From positions 114,980 to 178,979 of the forward strand of contig JALWTX010000015.1 of the NCBI GenBank assembly GCA_026993355.1: a stretch of 64,000 nucleotides of DNA, in the 5' to 3' direction. Under the pieces are notes generated by a model. The model was not told the DNA's origin, ran no database searches, and saw nothing but the letters and a program-made list of their open reading frames with translations. Position 1 is the stretch's first letter, and the number at the start of each line of letters is the position of its first letter. Shown in pieces: positions 8,840 through 17,868 of the stretch. The position numbers and the translations under genes were made by a program. Source of the stretch: Flavobacteriales bacterium. GTDB taxonomy: Bacteria > Bacteroidota > Bacteroidia > Flavobacteriales > Flavobacteriaceae.

Positions 8840-9535
8840 TTAGTGAACATATTTTTTAATAAGCTGACTTACTAATTCGGGTAAGGCAACCCCTGATTTT
8901 TGGGCAATCACTTTTGTGTGGTGGTTTACATTAAGGGGTGCAGGATGAGGGTCAATATAAAAAATTTGGGCATTTGGTGGCAGGGCTTGTATCAGACCGG
9001 CAGCCGGGTAAACTTGCATACTGGTGCCGACTATGATAAAAATATCGGCTTGTTGTGTTAATTTTATGGCTTGATTAATAGCCGGGACAGCTTCACCAAA
9101 CCAAACAATGTGCGGGCGCAGTTGCGCGCCATCTTCCGCTATATCTCCTCTATGCAAATCTTTGTGCCACGGATATATAAGTGATGGATTTTTTGTGCTT
9201 CTTACTTTTAATAATTCGCCATGAAGATGCAACACATTTTGGTTGCCGGCACGTTCATGTAAATCGTCCACATTTTGTGTGATCACATAGACCGGAAAAT
9301 GTTTTTGCAATTCGCTTATAGCTTTGTGTGCCGCATTAGGTTTTACCTTTAATAATTGACGGCGTCGTTGATTATAAAAGTCCAGCACCAAATCCGGATT
9401 TTTTTGCCAAGCTTCCGGGCTGGCGACTTGCTTTATGTCATAATTTTGCCATAGACCGTTACTATCTCTAAATGTACTGATGCCACTTTCTTGACTAATG
9501 CCGGCACCGGTTAAAATGACAATATTCGGTTTCAT
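8840..9535 (-). CDS. cobB: Sir2-family NAD-dependent deacylase lacking zinc cysteines
   Basis: 231-residue sirtuin. Visible motifs: GAGISQESGISTFRD (NAD loop), YNQRR near residue 54 (YxxR of class III enzymes that remove succinyl/malonyl groups), TQNVDDLHERAG, the catalytic His in HLHGEL, WFGEAVP, and GTSMQVYPAAGL. The four zinc-binding cysteines are absent; the protein has no cysteine at all, and the zinc segment is reduced to SLIYPWHKDLHRG. Length is normal for bacterial enzymes. It overlaps the upstream PLP-enzyme gene by four bases (same strand), so the pair is cotranscribed and probably translationally coupled. Confidence 0.9.
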   Translation of the reverse strand: MKPNIVILTGAGISQESGISTFRDSNGLWQNYDIKQVASPEAWQKNPDLVLDFYNQRRRQLLKVKPNAAHKAISELQKHFPVYVITQNVDDLHERAGNQNVLHLHGELLKVRSTKNPSLIYPWHKDLHRGDIAEDGAQLRPHIVWFGEAVPAINQAIKLTQQADIFIIVGTSMQVYPAAGLIQALPPNAQIFYIDPHPAPLNVNHHTKVIAQKSGVALPELVSQLIKKYVH

Positions 9536-10518
9536 ATGTTTTTTAATTCTTTATGATAAGCAAACAAGGCAGGTAATCCACCCGTATGCCAGAATAATAC
9601 ACGGCTGTTTTCAGGTAATAAGTGTCGTGTCAGCATATCCCACATGCCATAAAAAGCCCGGCCTGTATAAACAGGATCTAATAATATACCTTCTTCGTGT
9701 GCCATTACTTTTATCGCTTCTTTTTCATGAGTTGTTACGGTGCCGTAGCCTGAGGTATTATAGCCTTTTATTAGCGGGATATCTTCTATAAGCAGGTCAA
9801 TTTTATGTTGACTTTGATGATTGAAAGCCATAATAATATCAAAAATCTTTTGGTTTAAAGGTACTTGCATTTCTTCTTCCTTATCAATCATTACAGGCAT
9901 TATTTTTCCGCCTAAATTGTATAAATACTGACCAATCATGAGGCCTGCTTGTGTACCGCCTGAGCTGCTGGCAAAAAATATATAATCAAAATCTAAGTTT
10001 TGTGCTTTCATTTGCTGCTTCAATTCGGCAACTGCTGATACATATCCAAGTGCACCGGTCAAATTGGAACCGCCAACCGGAACAATATAAGGTTTTTTGC
10101 CTTGATTTATCAATTTTTGTTTCAAGTTCTCTAAGGCTTGGCATCGACCTTTGTTTTTTTCGCCTGAAAAATGTAAATGCGCTCCTAAAATTTTATCTAA
10201 TAGTAAGTTGCCTTGAAAATTTTCCGGTTCAACTCCATTGAGTAACAAATGGCATTCCAATCCTGCTTTGTTACAAGCAGCAGCGGTTTGACGGCAATGG
10301 TTTGATTGTTGTGCACCGGCAGTAATAATGGTATCAAAATCTAAATTGATGGCTTCTTGGATTAAAAATTCAAGCTTCCGGGTTTTATTGCCACCACTTG
10401 CCAATCCGGTTTGGTCATCTCTTTTGATATAAACTTGATAAGGTACTTTCTGCGATAAATTGGGTAAGAAATGTAATGGCGTCGGCAAAAAAGCCAAAGG
10501 ATATTTGGGAAACATCAT
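9532..10518 (-). CDS. PLP-dependent D-cysteine desulfhydrase / ACC deaminase family enzyme
   Basis: 328 residues with the fold-type II signature of this family: TPLHFLPNLS near the N-terminus, the PLP lysine in SGGNKTRKLEFL (about residue 45), TAGAQQSNHCRQTAAAC, a glycine-rich phosphate loop (SSSGGTQAG, about 188) and a C-terminal WHTGG. The family breaks D-cysteine to pyruvate, sulfide and ammonia, or deaminates aminocyclopropane carboxylate; sequence alone does not decide, though D-cysteine activity is more likely in a free-living Bacteroidota. First gene of a two-gene unit with the sirtuin. Confidence 0.82.
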   Translation of the reverse strand: MMFPKYPLAFLPTPLHFLPNLSQKVPYQVYIKRDDQTGLASGGNKTRKLEFLIQEAINLDFDTIITAGAQQSNHCRQTAAACNKAGLECHLLLNGVEPENFQGNLLLDKILGAHLHFSGEKNKGRCQALENLKQKLINQGKKPYIVPVGGSNLTGALGYVSAVAELKQQMKAQNLDFDYIFFASSSGGTQAGLMIGQYLYNLGGKIMPVMIDKEEEMQVPLNQKIFDIIMAFNHQSQHKIDLLIEDIPLIKGYNTSGYGTVTTHEKEAIKVMAHEEGILLDPVYTGRAFYGMWDMLTRHLLPENSRVLFWHTGGLPALFAYHKELKNI

Positions 10519-10541
10519 TTTTTTGAGTATTATTGATATCT

Positions 10542-10549
10542 CAAAGATA
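10542..10549 (-). promoter_or_regulatory. -7 element for the desulfhydrase-sirtuin unit
   Basis: Complement reads TATCTTTG, an exact TAnnTTTG match, 23 bases upstream of the ATG at 10518. Confidence 0.55.
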
Positions 10550-10609
10550 AAAAATTATTCAATTTTAAATGGAAAATTCAAAATACTTCCGACAGATTAA
10601 GTGGCGCTT

Positions 10610-11647
10610 ATGAACTTAGATAAATTTAGAATAATATTATGGCCTTTTTCTCTGATTTATGCCACTATAACAGAATTGCGAAATAGATTATATGATTGGC
10701 AAATTTTTACCGGAACAAAGTTTGATTTGCCGGTCATAAATGTGGGTAATTTAAGTGTGGGCGGAACCGGTAAAACGCCACAAATTGAATTTCTGGTTCG
10801 TTTGTTAATGCCGGAATTTAAAGTTGCCGTTATAAGTCGCGGTTACAAACGTAAAACCAAAGGTTTTCAAATTGCAGGTAAACAATCAACACCCGAACAA
10901 ATAGGTGATGAGCCTTATCAAATCTATCAAAAATTTGATGGTAAAATAATTGTGGCCGTCGGAGAGAACAGGGAAGAGGCCATACGTAAAGTTTTGACTA
11001 ATTTTTCGTCGCAAGTTATTCTACTTGATGACGCTTTTCAACACCGGCGTATAAAAGCCGGATTAAATATACTTTTAACGCCGTTTTACCGGCCTTTTTT
11101 TAAAGATTTTGTGTTGCCGGCAGGCAATTTGCGGGAATGTCGTAAAAATGTAAAACGCGCTGATATAGTGATGGTTACAAAATCTCCAAAGCCCTTTAAT
11201 ACCAATAAAGAAGATGCCATAAAAGAAAAAATAACAAGGTATAAAAATCTTCCCGTTTTCTTTTCAACTATCCAATATGATTCTAAAATTTTTAACCAAA
11301 AAGAACACATGTTGCTTGAAGAGCTTAAAAATTATGAGGTATTATTGATTACCGGAATAGCAAATCCGGAACCTTTATATACCTTTTTGTCAGAAAAAAA
11401 TATTAATTTTGAAAGTTTGAAATTCGGCGATCATCATCATTTTTCTGAAGTTGATATCAAAAGGATTAACGGACATTTTAACCAAATGAAAAGTCCCAAA
11501 AAATTAATATTGACCACTGAAAAAGATTATGTACGGTTGCAGCCTTTATTAAAATTGCCATTGTATTATTTGCCTATTCAGACAGAAATTAAAAATGAAC
11601 AGAAGTTTAACCATAAAATTTTAGATTATGTCAGAGATTATAAATGA
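10610..11647 (+). CDS. lpxK: Tetraacyldisaccharide 4'-kinase
   Basis: 345 residues. LpxK phosphorylates the disaccharide precursor of lipid A at the inner membrane, showing that the organism makes lipopolysaccharide. It has the N-terminal membrane-associated helix (MNLDKFRIILWPFSLIY), the P loop VGNLSVGGTGKTPQIE (about 44-60), SRGYKRK, GDEP, and DDAFQHRRIK (Walker B-like). The ATG at 10610 is preferred to an in-frame GTG at 10601 because homologs start just before the hydrophobic helix. Its 3' end overlaps the start of the purine nucleoside phosphorylase gene by 20 bases. Confidence 0.93.
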   Translation: MNLDKFRIILWPFSLIYATITELRNRLYDWQIFTGTKFDLPVINVGNLSVGGTGKTPQIEFLVRLLMPEFKVAVISRGYKRKTKGFQIAGKQSTPEQIGDEPYQIYQKFDGKIIVAVGENREEAIRKVLTNFSSQVILLDDAFQHRRIKAGLNILLTPFYRPFFKDFVLPAGNLRECRKNVKRADIVMVTKSPKPFNTNKEDAIKEKITRYKNLPVFFSTIQYDSKIFNQKEHMLLEELKNYEVLLITGIANPEPLYTFLSEKNINFESLKFGDHHHFSEVDIKRINGHFNQMKSPKKLILTTEKDYVRLQPLLKLPLYYLPIQTEIKNEQKFNHKILDYVRDYK

Positions 11648-12458
11648 GTTTGAAATGTCATTGGAAACAGCCAATTTTTTAAAAGAAAAAATTGATTACA
11701 CGCCGGAATATGCAATTGTATTAGGTAGTGGCTTAGGTAGTTTAGTAGATGATATTCAAATAGATACCGAAATTAGTTATAAAGATATTCCCAATTTTCC
11801 GGTTTCGACGGTAAAGGGGCATAAAGGTTCTTTGATTTTCGGTACGTTGAATGGTAAAAAGATTGTGGCTATGAATGGCCGTTTTCATTACTATGAAGGT
11901 TATAGTATGAAACAAGTAACATTTCCCGAACGTGTTTTTTGGCAAATGGGTATCAGAAAATTAGTAGTTTCAAATGCTTCGGGGGGTGTCAATAGAAATT
12001 TTAGCATTGGGGATGTGATGCTAATAACAGATCATATTAATTTTTTTCCGGAAAATCCTTTAAGAGGCCCTAATGACGAACGTTTTGGCCCCCGTTTTGT
12101 TAATATGAGTGAACCTTATAGCCGTAAAATGTTGCAAGTTGTCCGTAATTATGCCACAAAACAAGGGATTAAAATAAAAGAAGGGACTTATTTGGGCTTA
12201 CAAGGGCCTACTTTTGAAACCTTAGCCGAATATACTATGGTTCGCAATGTAGGTGGTGATGCCGTTGGTATGTCTACGGTACCTGAGGTAATTGTAGCGC
12301 GTCATATGGATATGGAAGTTTTTGGGATATCTGTCATTACAGATATAGGAACAGCCGAATTTATCGAAGAAGTTAATCATCAAGAGGTTTTAAAAGCCGC
12401 TAAAGCAGCCGAACCTATTGTAAGAGAATTGGTAGGAAAATTGGTTGAATTATACTAA
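11628..12458 (+). CDS. Purine-nucleoside phosphorylase (trimeric type)
   Basis: 276 residues matching the trimeric PNP family that splits inosine and guanosine with phosphate. Motifs: VLGSGLGSL (phosphate loop, about 31), FPVSTVKGHKGSL, GRFHYYEGYSM, VSNASGGVN, GTYLGLQGPTFET, and VGMSTVPEV. An in-frame ATG ten codons in (MSLETANF) could be an alternative start that would avoid the 20-base overlap with lpxK. A strong terminator follows the stop. Confidence 0.92.
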   Translation: MSEIINEFEMSLETANFLKEKIDYTPEYAIVLGSGLGSLVDDIQIDTEISYKDIPNFPVSTVKGHKGSLIFGTLNGKKIVAMNGRFHYYEGYSMKQVTFPERVFWQMGIRKLVVSNASGGVNRNFSIGDVMLITDHINFFPENPLRGPNDERFGPRFVNMSEPYSRKMLQVVRNYATKQGIKIKEGTYLGLQGPTFETLAEYTMVRNVGGDAVGMSTVPEVIVARHMDMEVFGISVITDIGTAEFIEEVNHQEVLKAAKAAEPIVRELVGKLVELY

Positions 12459-12481
12459 TCATGCCATAAAATTTATTAATT

Positions 12482-12517
12482 AAGGTCATTTGGATAATTA
12501 TCCAAATGGCCTTTTTT
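12482..12517 (+). terminator. Intrinsic terminator after the PNP gene
   Basis: Sixteen-base arms (12482-12497 and 12498-12513, one G-U) followed by a run of T through 12517. Classic rho-independent structure. Confidence 0.85.
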
Positions 12518-12553
12518 ACTTTTAAATGTTTAAAATTTCAAATAAAAAATAAT

Positions 12554-12561
12554 TATATTTG
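12554..12561 (+). promoter_or_regulatory. -7 element TATATTTG
   Basis: Exact TAnnTTTG match 18 bases before the TTG start at 12579. Confidence 0.55.
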
Positions 12562-12578
12562 GAAAAAATTGTTATAGT

Positions 12579-13430
12579 TTGAAAATCAGTTTGTTAATAT
12601 TGTTTTTTGTAGTTTCGTTTAACGTATGGGCACAAACAGATTCTTTAAGCGGTTTGCAAAAAGAAATCTTTTTGCATCCGGCTGATGGTTTTACGGCTTA
12701 TACTTTAAAAAAAAATGAATTAATCTATAATCAATCTCCTTTTACTTTGCCCTTTCCCAGTTGGGCTTGGTGGGGGATAAGCAACAATATAACTTCAGAA
12801 ATTGATCTTTTGCCCTTAATTGGTGGTTTTTTTCAAAAACCCTATTTACCGGTTTCCAGTTTTAATTTTAGAGTACATGTTTTAGATCAAAAAAGCATAT
12901 TACCTGCCATGGCTATTGAAACTATGTATCAACATTTGTGGCATTGGACAAAACAATCCGATCAACCTCAAGCTAATGTTTTAAGGAAAGGAAACAGTGG
13001 ATTTTTACATTCTAATTTTAGTTGGTTAATAAAAAGTAAGTTTTACTTGCACTTTTCTACCGGTGTTACTTATACACAAAATTTAAAACTCATCAATTAT
13101 CGTAAAATTCCGGTTTTAAGTAGGGATTTCAATCATTTATTATCACCTGATGTCAGTTTGAGCTTTGATTTTCGATGGAAACCCTGGATCAGTCTGAATA
13201 TGACTATGTCCTACGGCACTACATTTGTCTATTTGGATAATATTCCGAGAAAACAGCAGTTAGCCTATGGTTATAGAGTGGCTCCCTTTTACAAAAGCCG
13301 AAAAAGTTTTTTTAAAACATTTAGAGCAGAATTTATCGGTTATAATATTTTTTTACCGGATATAAAAGCTCACATTCAATCTCTTATACCTGTTTTTCCA
13401 TATTTTTATTGGCAATGGAATATCAATTAA
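12579..13430 (+). CDS. Hypothetical outer-membrane-type protein
   Basis: 283 residues with a TTG start chosen because it directly precedes a signal peptide (KISLLILFFVVSFNVWAQ). The mature part is rich in aromatic residues and alternating-pattern strands (FHLSF, WISLNMTMSYGTTFVYLDN, FYWQWN at the C-terminus), as in small outer-membrane beta-barrels. No known family is recognised. It has its own promoter and terminator-insulated upstream region, and ends convergent with the next gene, overlapping by four bases. Confidence 0.65.
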   Translation: MKISLLILFFVVSFNVWAQTDSLSGLQKEIFLHPADGFTAYTLKKNELIYNQSPFTLPFPSWAWWGISNNITSEIDLLPLIGGFFQKPYLPVSSFNFRVHVLDQKSILPAMAIETMYQHLWHWTKQSDQPQANVLRKGNSGFLHSNFSWLIKSKFYLHFSTGVTYTQNLKLINYRKIPVLSRDFNHLLSPDVSLSFDFRWKPWISLNMTMSYGTTFVYLDNIPRKQQLAYGYRVAPFYKSRKSFFKTFRAEFIGYNIFLPDIKAHIQSLIPVFPYFYWQWNIN

Positions 13431-14377
13431 AAATGATATTTAGGATTACGCTCTATCTCTTTAATACTTTGGTGGTATTCTGCAATAATTTCTTTGACGA
13501 TTTCTTCGGCTGGTTTTATATCCTCGATTAGACTGGCCACTTGCCCTATTTCCAATTCGCCTTCCTCCAGATCTCCTTCAAACATTCCTTTTTTTGCCCG
13601 TGCGCGTCCCAACAATTCTTTTAATTGTTCAGGCGTTGGACAAGTTTTATATAGTTCAGCCAGCTTTTGATAAAATTTATTTTTAATTAAACGGACAGGG
13701 GCCAATTCTTTCAGGGTTAAAACGGTATCACCATCGCCTGTATTTATTACCGCTTTTTTAAAATTTTGATGGGCGGAAGATTCTTCCGATGCAACGAAAC
13801 GACTCCCTATTTGGACACCATCGGCACCAATTATCATGGCGGCTAACATTTGTCTGCCGGTTGCAATGCCGCCGGCGGCAATAACCGGAATGTCCACTGC
13901 TTTTTTTACGGCAGGAATTAAAGTCAAAGTAGTTGTTTCTTCACGGCCATTATGTCCGCCGGCTTCAAAGCCTTCAGCTACAATAGCATCTACACCGGCA
14001 TCAGCTGCTTTTTGTGCAAATTTGACACTGCTGACGACATGTGCTACCTTTATATCATGCTGTTTTAAATAACCGGTCCACTTTTTCGGATTACCAGCCG
14101 AGGTAAATACAATAGGCACCTTTTCTTCGACTATGATTTGCATTATTTCTTCTATGTCAGCATACAAAAGAGGAACATTTACACCAAAGGGCTTGGTAGT
14201 CGCCTTTTTTGCTTTTTGAATATGTTCTCTTAAAACATGCGGGTACATACTACCGGCACCAATTAGGCCAAGGCCACCGGCATTGCTAACTGCTGTGGCT
14301 AACCGCCAACCGCTAACCCAAATCATACCACCTTGAATAAGTGGATATTTAATACCAAATAATTTTGTAATAAGCAT
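13427..14377 (-). CDS. Nitronate monooxygenase / FabK-like FMN enzyme
   Basis: 316-residue TIM-barrel flavoprotein of the 2-nitropropane dioxygenase family. Motifs: KYPLIQGGMIWVS near the N-terminus, SNAGGLGLIGAGS, PFGVNVPL, the catalytic-His-containing EGFEAGGHNG (about 136), IPVIAAGGIATG, and GADGVQIGSRFVA for FMN phosphate. The family includes nitronate monooxygenases and the FabK enoyl-ACP reductase; local sequence does not separate the two. It follows the secreted protease gene by 16 bases on the same strand. Confidence 0.85.
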   Translation of the reverse strand: MLITKLFGIKYPLIQGGMIWVSGWRLATAVSNAGGLGLIGAGSMYPHVLREHIQKAKKATTKPFGVNVPLLYADIEEIMQIIVEEKVPIVFTSAGNPKKWTGYLKQHDIKVAHVVSSVKFAQKAADAGVDAIVAEGFEAGGHNGREETTTLTLIPAVKKAVDIPVIAAGGIATGRQMLAAMIIGADGVQIGSRFVASEESSAHQNFKKAVINTGDGDTVLTLKELAPVRLIKNKFYQKLAELYKTCPTPEQLKELLGRARAKKGMFEGDLEEGELEIGQVASLIEDIKPAEEIVKEIIAEYHQSIKEIERNPKYHF

Positions 14378-14393
14378 AAAAAAATGGTTTATA

Positions 14394-15965
14394 TCATTCT
14401 ACAATAAAAGGTTTTATAAACTCTTTTGTACGGATAAAATAAATACCTTTGGCGAGGTATCGTATATCAATTTTGTTTTGGTCCGGAAGGACTTGCTTAA
14501 CCAATTTGCCATCCGAAGCATAAATTTTAACTGTTTGGAAAGGCTTATTATTTTTTAAATAAATAAAATGATGAGCCGGATTAGGGTAAACCTCTACTTG
14601 CACGGAACTATTTTGATTAATTAAGGCTAACCGGCTGAAATCAGGAATGCCGTAACCATAATAATTATCCGGATTATGATACCGGTCAGCTATTGCTATT
14701 AAGGCCTCTTTTATCTCTGCGGGTTGTTTGTCCGGCATAGCTTGAACCATACAAGCAACGATTCCGGCTATAATGGGTGATGAGAATGAAGTCCCGTTAT
14801 TAGACAAAATTTGATGGTTATAATAAACCGTGGCACCTTGCCCCATGGCCATAACATCAGGTTTAATACGTCCATCGGCTGTTGGGCCTATAGAGCTGAA
14901 TCCTGTTCGTATTTTATTGCTATCAACAGCTCCGACAGTAATTACCCCTTGGGCATCTGCAGGGAAACCTATTTTAGGCCATTGGCTATTTTGCCCGGAG
15001 TTGCCAGCCGATACAACTACATTAATACCTCGCGATACAGCTATCTCTGCGGCCCGGCTGATAAAAGCTGAGTGGCCATTCAAATCGGCCTGACTGTAAT
15101 TATATTCGGGACGGTCAAATAAGTTGTAGCCTAAAGAGGTATTAATAACATCAACGCCAATACTGTCAGCTCTTTCGGCTGCTTCTGCCCAATAACTTTC
15201 TTCGAGTGGGGTTTCGTGGGTTACATCTTCTGAAATATAAAGAGCCACTGAAACATCGGGCGCCGTCCCGACAAATAGACCATTGCTTTTGGCTACAATA
15301 GTTGATAATACTTCTGTGCCATGATAATGATATTGATAGACATTTGGGTTATGACCAACAAAATTATAGGTGTCTATAAGTTTATGTTCAACAAAAAGAT
15401 GATGAAAAAAAGCACTGGTATCAACCTGTTTAAAGCCGGCATCAATAACGGCTAATAAAACATTTTGTCCGGTGTAATTATGCTGATGCAATAAGGCAGC
15501 GTTTAACATGTTTATTTGCGTTGAAGCTTGGCCATAATCGTATGTAGTGCGTTGTTGTTGCTTTTGCTTTTGAGGCATAGTATTAGGCCTGTTGACAATG
15601 CCAAAATTTTTATTGGCAAACTCTATCCGGTTTACAAAATCAAACCCGGTTAACGCCCGGATATCATGTTCCGTGCCTTGTACATGAATGGCATTAAGCC
15701 ATTTAGACTTAGCTTTATAAGTGATGCCATTGGCATTGACAATTTGTGAAATATAATTATTGTCTACCGGTACATCTTTTTCATCCAAGTTTATATGCAG
15801 ACGTTCTCGTCGGTCTAAGGCTCGTTGTGAAAGCATGTTTGACGGATGATCCAAATAATCAGTCGCTTGTGGTTTGTCACTAAAATAAACCCAGGCATCT
15901 TCTATGGTTTGACTGTAACCGGTCAAGAAGAAAAAGAAATAGAGCAAGAAAAGATATTTTTTCAT
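14394..15965 (-). CDS. Secreted subtilisin-like (S8) serine protease with T9SS tail
   Basis: 523 residues from an ATG at 15965 that directly precedes the signal peptide (MKKYLFLLYFFFFLTGYSQ); an upstream ATG at 16004 would add 13 residues that spoil it. The propeptide is about 20-150. The catalytic triad is visible: Asp in LLAVIDAGF, His in YHGTEVLS, Ser in GTSFSSPIIAG, plus the oxyanion Asn in VVSAGNSG. The last ~75 residues form a T9SS sorting domain (VEVYPNPAHHF, ending KPFIVE). Predicted to be exported across the outer membrane to degrade proteins outside the cell. Confidence 0.9.
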   Translation of the reverse strand: MKKYLFLLYFFFFLTGYSQTIEDAWVYFSDKPQATDYLDHPSNMLSQRALDRRERLHINLDEKDVPVDNNYISQIVNANGITYKAKSKWLNAIHVQGTEHDIRALTGFDFVNRIEFANKNFGIVNRPNTMPQKQKQQQRTTYDYGQASTQINMLNAALLHQHNYTGQNVLLAVIDAGFKQVDTSAFFHHLFVEHKLIDTYNFVGHNPNVYQYHYHGTEVLSTIVAKSNGLFVGTAPDVSVALYISEDVTHETPLEESYWAEAAERADSIGVDVINTSLGYNLFDRPEYNYSQADLNGHSAFISRAAEIAVSRGINVVVSAGNSGQNSQWPKIGFPADAQGVITVGAVDSNKIRTGFSSIGPTADGRIKPDVMAMGQGATVYYNHQILSNNGTSFSSPIIAGIVACMVQAMPDKQPAEIKEALIAIADRYHNPDNYYGYGIPDFSRLALINQNSSVQVEVYPNPAHHFIYLKNNKPFQTVKIYASDGKLVKQVLPDQNKIDIRYLAKGIYFIRTKEFIKPFIVE

Positions 15966-16033
15966 AAAAAAATTATTGAACAAATATAAAATTTTCTTAA
16001 ACAATTTTCGTTATAATGACCTGTTTATATTCT

Positions 16034-16041
16034 TATATTTG
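16034..16041 (+). promoter_or_regulatory. -7 element TATATTTG with a very short leader
   Basis: Exact TAnnTTTG match ending 13 bases before the ATG at 16055, implying a leader of only about 7 bases. It excludes an upstream ATG at 16016 as the true start. Confidence 0.55.
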
Positions 16042-16054
16042 CAAAAAAAGGTTT

Positions 16055-16639
16055 ATGAAAAACACATTTTGGTTATTGTTTTTGTTGTCGACCGGTTTTA
16101 CATGGGCACAAAAAGGGACGGATATTGATTTAACTAAAGGTAATATCAAAGATAAATTTGAGGTTCTTTACACCCGGTCCGGTAGTTATAAAGATTACAA
16201 GGTTATTAAGCAGTATTTGTTTCGTCAATTGGAAAAACAAGTTTTGGATACACTTCAAAAGCAAAAATCTACATTGACACAAGTCCGGCAAAAAACGCAA
16301 GATTTGCAAGACAAAATTGACCAATTACAAGCCCAATTAAATTTAAGTAAGAAAAAAATTGAAGATTTACAAAAGGAGAAAAACCAGATTTCTTTGGCTG
16401 GAATGTCTATTGATAAAGATAGCTATCAATGGTTGGTTTGGTCTATTATTGTCTTTTTAATATTAGGTTTAAGCTACTTTATTTTTATGTTCAAAAATAG
16501 TTTGCAAACAACTAAGACTGCTAAATTTAATTTAACCAAGCTGGAAGAAGAATATAATACTTTTCGTGCCAATGCATTAGAACGGGAGCAGTTATTGAAA
16601 CGGCAATTGTTAGATGAACAAAAAAAGCATCAAGCTTAA
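16055..16639 (+). CDS. Exported single-pass coiled-coil membrane protein
   Basis: 194 residues: signal peptide (MKNTFWLLFLLSTGFTWAQ), a periplasmic part ending in a coiled coil (about 75-115), one membrane helix (WLVWSIIVFLILGLSYFIFMF, about 128-148), then a second, cytoplasmic coiled coil (LEEEYNTFRANALEREQLLKR). Homologs near mnmA in flavobacteria are sometimes labelled tRNA (guanine-N1) methyltransferase, but nothing here resembles TrmD; that name should not be carried over. Function unknown; the shape suggests a scaffold linking periplasm and cytoplasm. Confidence 0.75.
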   Translation: MKNTFWLLFLLSTGFTWAQKGTDIDLTKGNIKDKFEVLYTRSGSYKDYKVIKQYLFRQLEKQVLDTLQKQKSTLTQVRQKTQDLQDKIDQLQAQLNLSKKKIEDLQKEKNQISLAGMSIDKDSYQWLVWSIIVFLILGLSYFIFMFKNSLQTTKTAKFNLTKLEEEYNTFRANALEREQLLKRQLLDEQKKHQA

Positions 16640-16674
16640 TAGTTTGATGCGGTATAAATTATTAGACACTTTGT

Positions 16675-17868
16675 TTAGCTGATAACCCCGGAACCTATTA
16701 ATTCATCATCAAGGTACCACGCAGCAAATTGCCCTTCGGCAATGGCTTGTTGCGGTTCAAAAAATTCTATCCAAAGCACATCCTCAAATTGATGTAAACG
16801 TGCTTTTCGTAAAGGTTGTAAATGCCGGTAACGCACTTCGACATCCATTGTTTCACCCGGTTTTAAAGCCAAATCGGGCCGTACCCAATGCAATTCATCA
16901 TTGTTAATTTTTAAAGCACTGCGATATAAGCCGGGGTGCGTATAATGTTCGCCGATATAGACAATATTTTTATCTACATCGGTGTCAATGACAAAGGTAC
17001 GTTGTTTAAAACCGCCTATATTAAGCCCTTTGCGTTGGCCTTTGGTAAAATAATGTGCACCTTGATGTTTACCGACAACTTTACCGTCTTCAGGTTTAAA
17101 GTTGTATGTGCGTCCTAAGTATTCTAAACGTTGGCGTTCATTTTCAAAGCGTTCAGGTGTTTCAAATTGGTCATAATATTCTCGTGGAATGACAATAATG
17201 TCGCCTTCTTTGGGAGCGAGTTGTTGACGTAAAAAGTCGGGCAAATTGACTTTACCGACAAAACAAAGCCCTTGGCTGTCCCGTTTGTCTGCTGTTACAA
17301 ATCCGGCTTCTTTGGCTAAGCGTCGTACTTCGGGTTTATCTAACTCGCCTATTGGGAACAGGGCATGTTTGAGTTGCGCTTGATTGAGTTGCGCCAAAAA
17401 GTAACTTTGGTCTTTTTTAGGGTCTACACCGGCCAGTAATTGATAATAGGTTTCACCATCTTTTTCAATTTGACCTTTACGGGCATAATGGCCGGTTGCC
17501 ACAAAATCGGCACCGTATTTTTGGGCTTCCTCCCAAAACAAATCAAATTTTATTTCACGATTGCATAAAATATCAGGATTGGGCGTTCGTCCCCGTTCAT
17601 ATTCACGAAACATATAATCGACCACCCGTTTAAAATATTTTTTCTTAAAATCGAATATTTTAAAAGGAATCCCGAGTGCCTCGGCTACCTTCCGGGCATC
17701 TTCACTGTCTTTAATCCATTGCATTTCATCTGTAATCGTGTAGCGAGTATCATCCCAGTTAAGCATGAATGCGCCCATTACGTCATAGCCTTGATCCAAT
17801 AATAATTTTGCGGCCACACTGGAGTCTACACCACCCGATAAACCGACTACTACTTTTCCTTTACTCAT
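16675..17868 (-). CDS. mnmA: tRNA-specific 2-thiouridylase
   Basis: 397 residues. MnmA thiolates U34 of tRNAs for Lys, Glu and Gln. Motifs: the ATP pyrophosphatase loop GLSGGVDSSVAA near the N-terminus, the first catalytic Cys in PDILCNREIKF (about 100), GHYAR, and the persulfide-accepting Cys in SQGLCFVGKVNLP (about 200). Length and order are those of a complete enzyme. Its ATG shares one base with the stop of the upstream isomerase fusion (TAATG), so the two are cotranscribed and coupled. Confidence 0.95.
   Translation of the reverse strand: MSKGKVVVGLSGGVDSSVAAKLLLDQGYDVMGAFMLNWDDTRYTITDEMQWIKDSEDARKVAEALGIPFKIFDFKKKYFKRVVDYMFREYERGRTPNPDILCNREIKFDLFWEEAQKYGADFVATGHYARKGQIEKDGETYYQLLAGVDPKKDQSYFLAQLNQAQLKHALFPIGELDKPEVRRLAKEAGFVTADKRDSQGLCFVGKVNLPDFLRQQLAPKEGDIIVIPREYYDQFETPERFENERQRLEYLGRTYNFKPEDGKVVGKHQGAHYFTKGQRKGLNIGGFKQRTFVIDTDVDKNIVYIGEHYTHPGLYRSALKINNDELHWVRPDLALKPGETMDVEVRYRHLQPLRKARLHQFEDVLWIEFFEPQQAIAEGQFAAWYLDDELIGSGVIS

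Noticed and set aside
16016..16055. Longer start for the coiled-coil gene
   Set aside because: It would place the start codon upstream of the predicted promoter and bury the signal peptide.
16055..16639. tRNA (guanine-N1)-methyltransferase
   Set aside because: Homologs carry that label, but the protein has a signal peptide, coiled coils and a membrane helix and no SPOUT fold motif.
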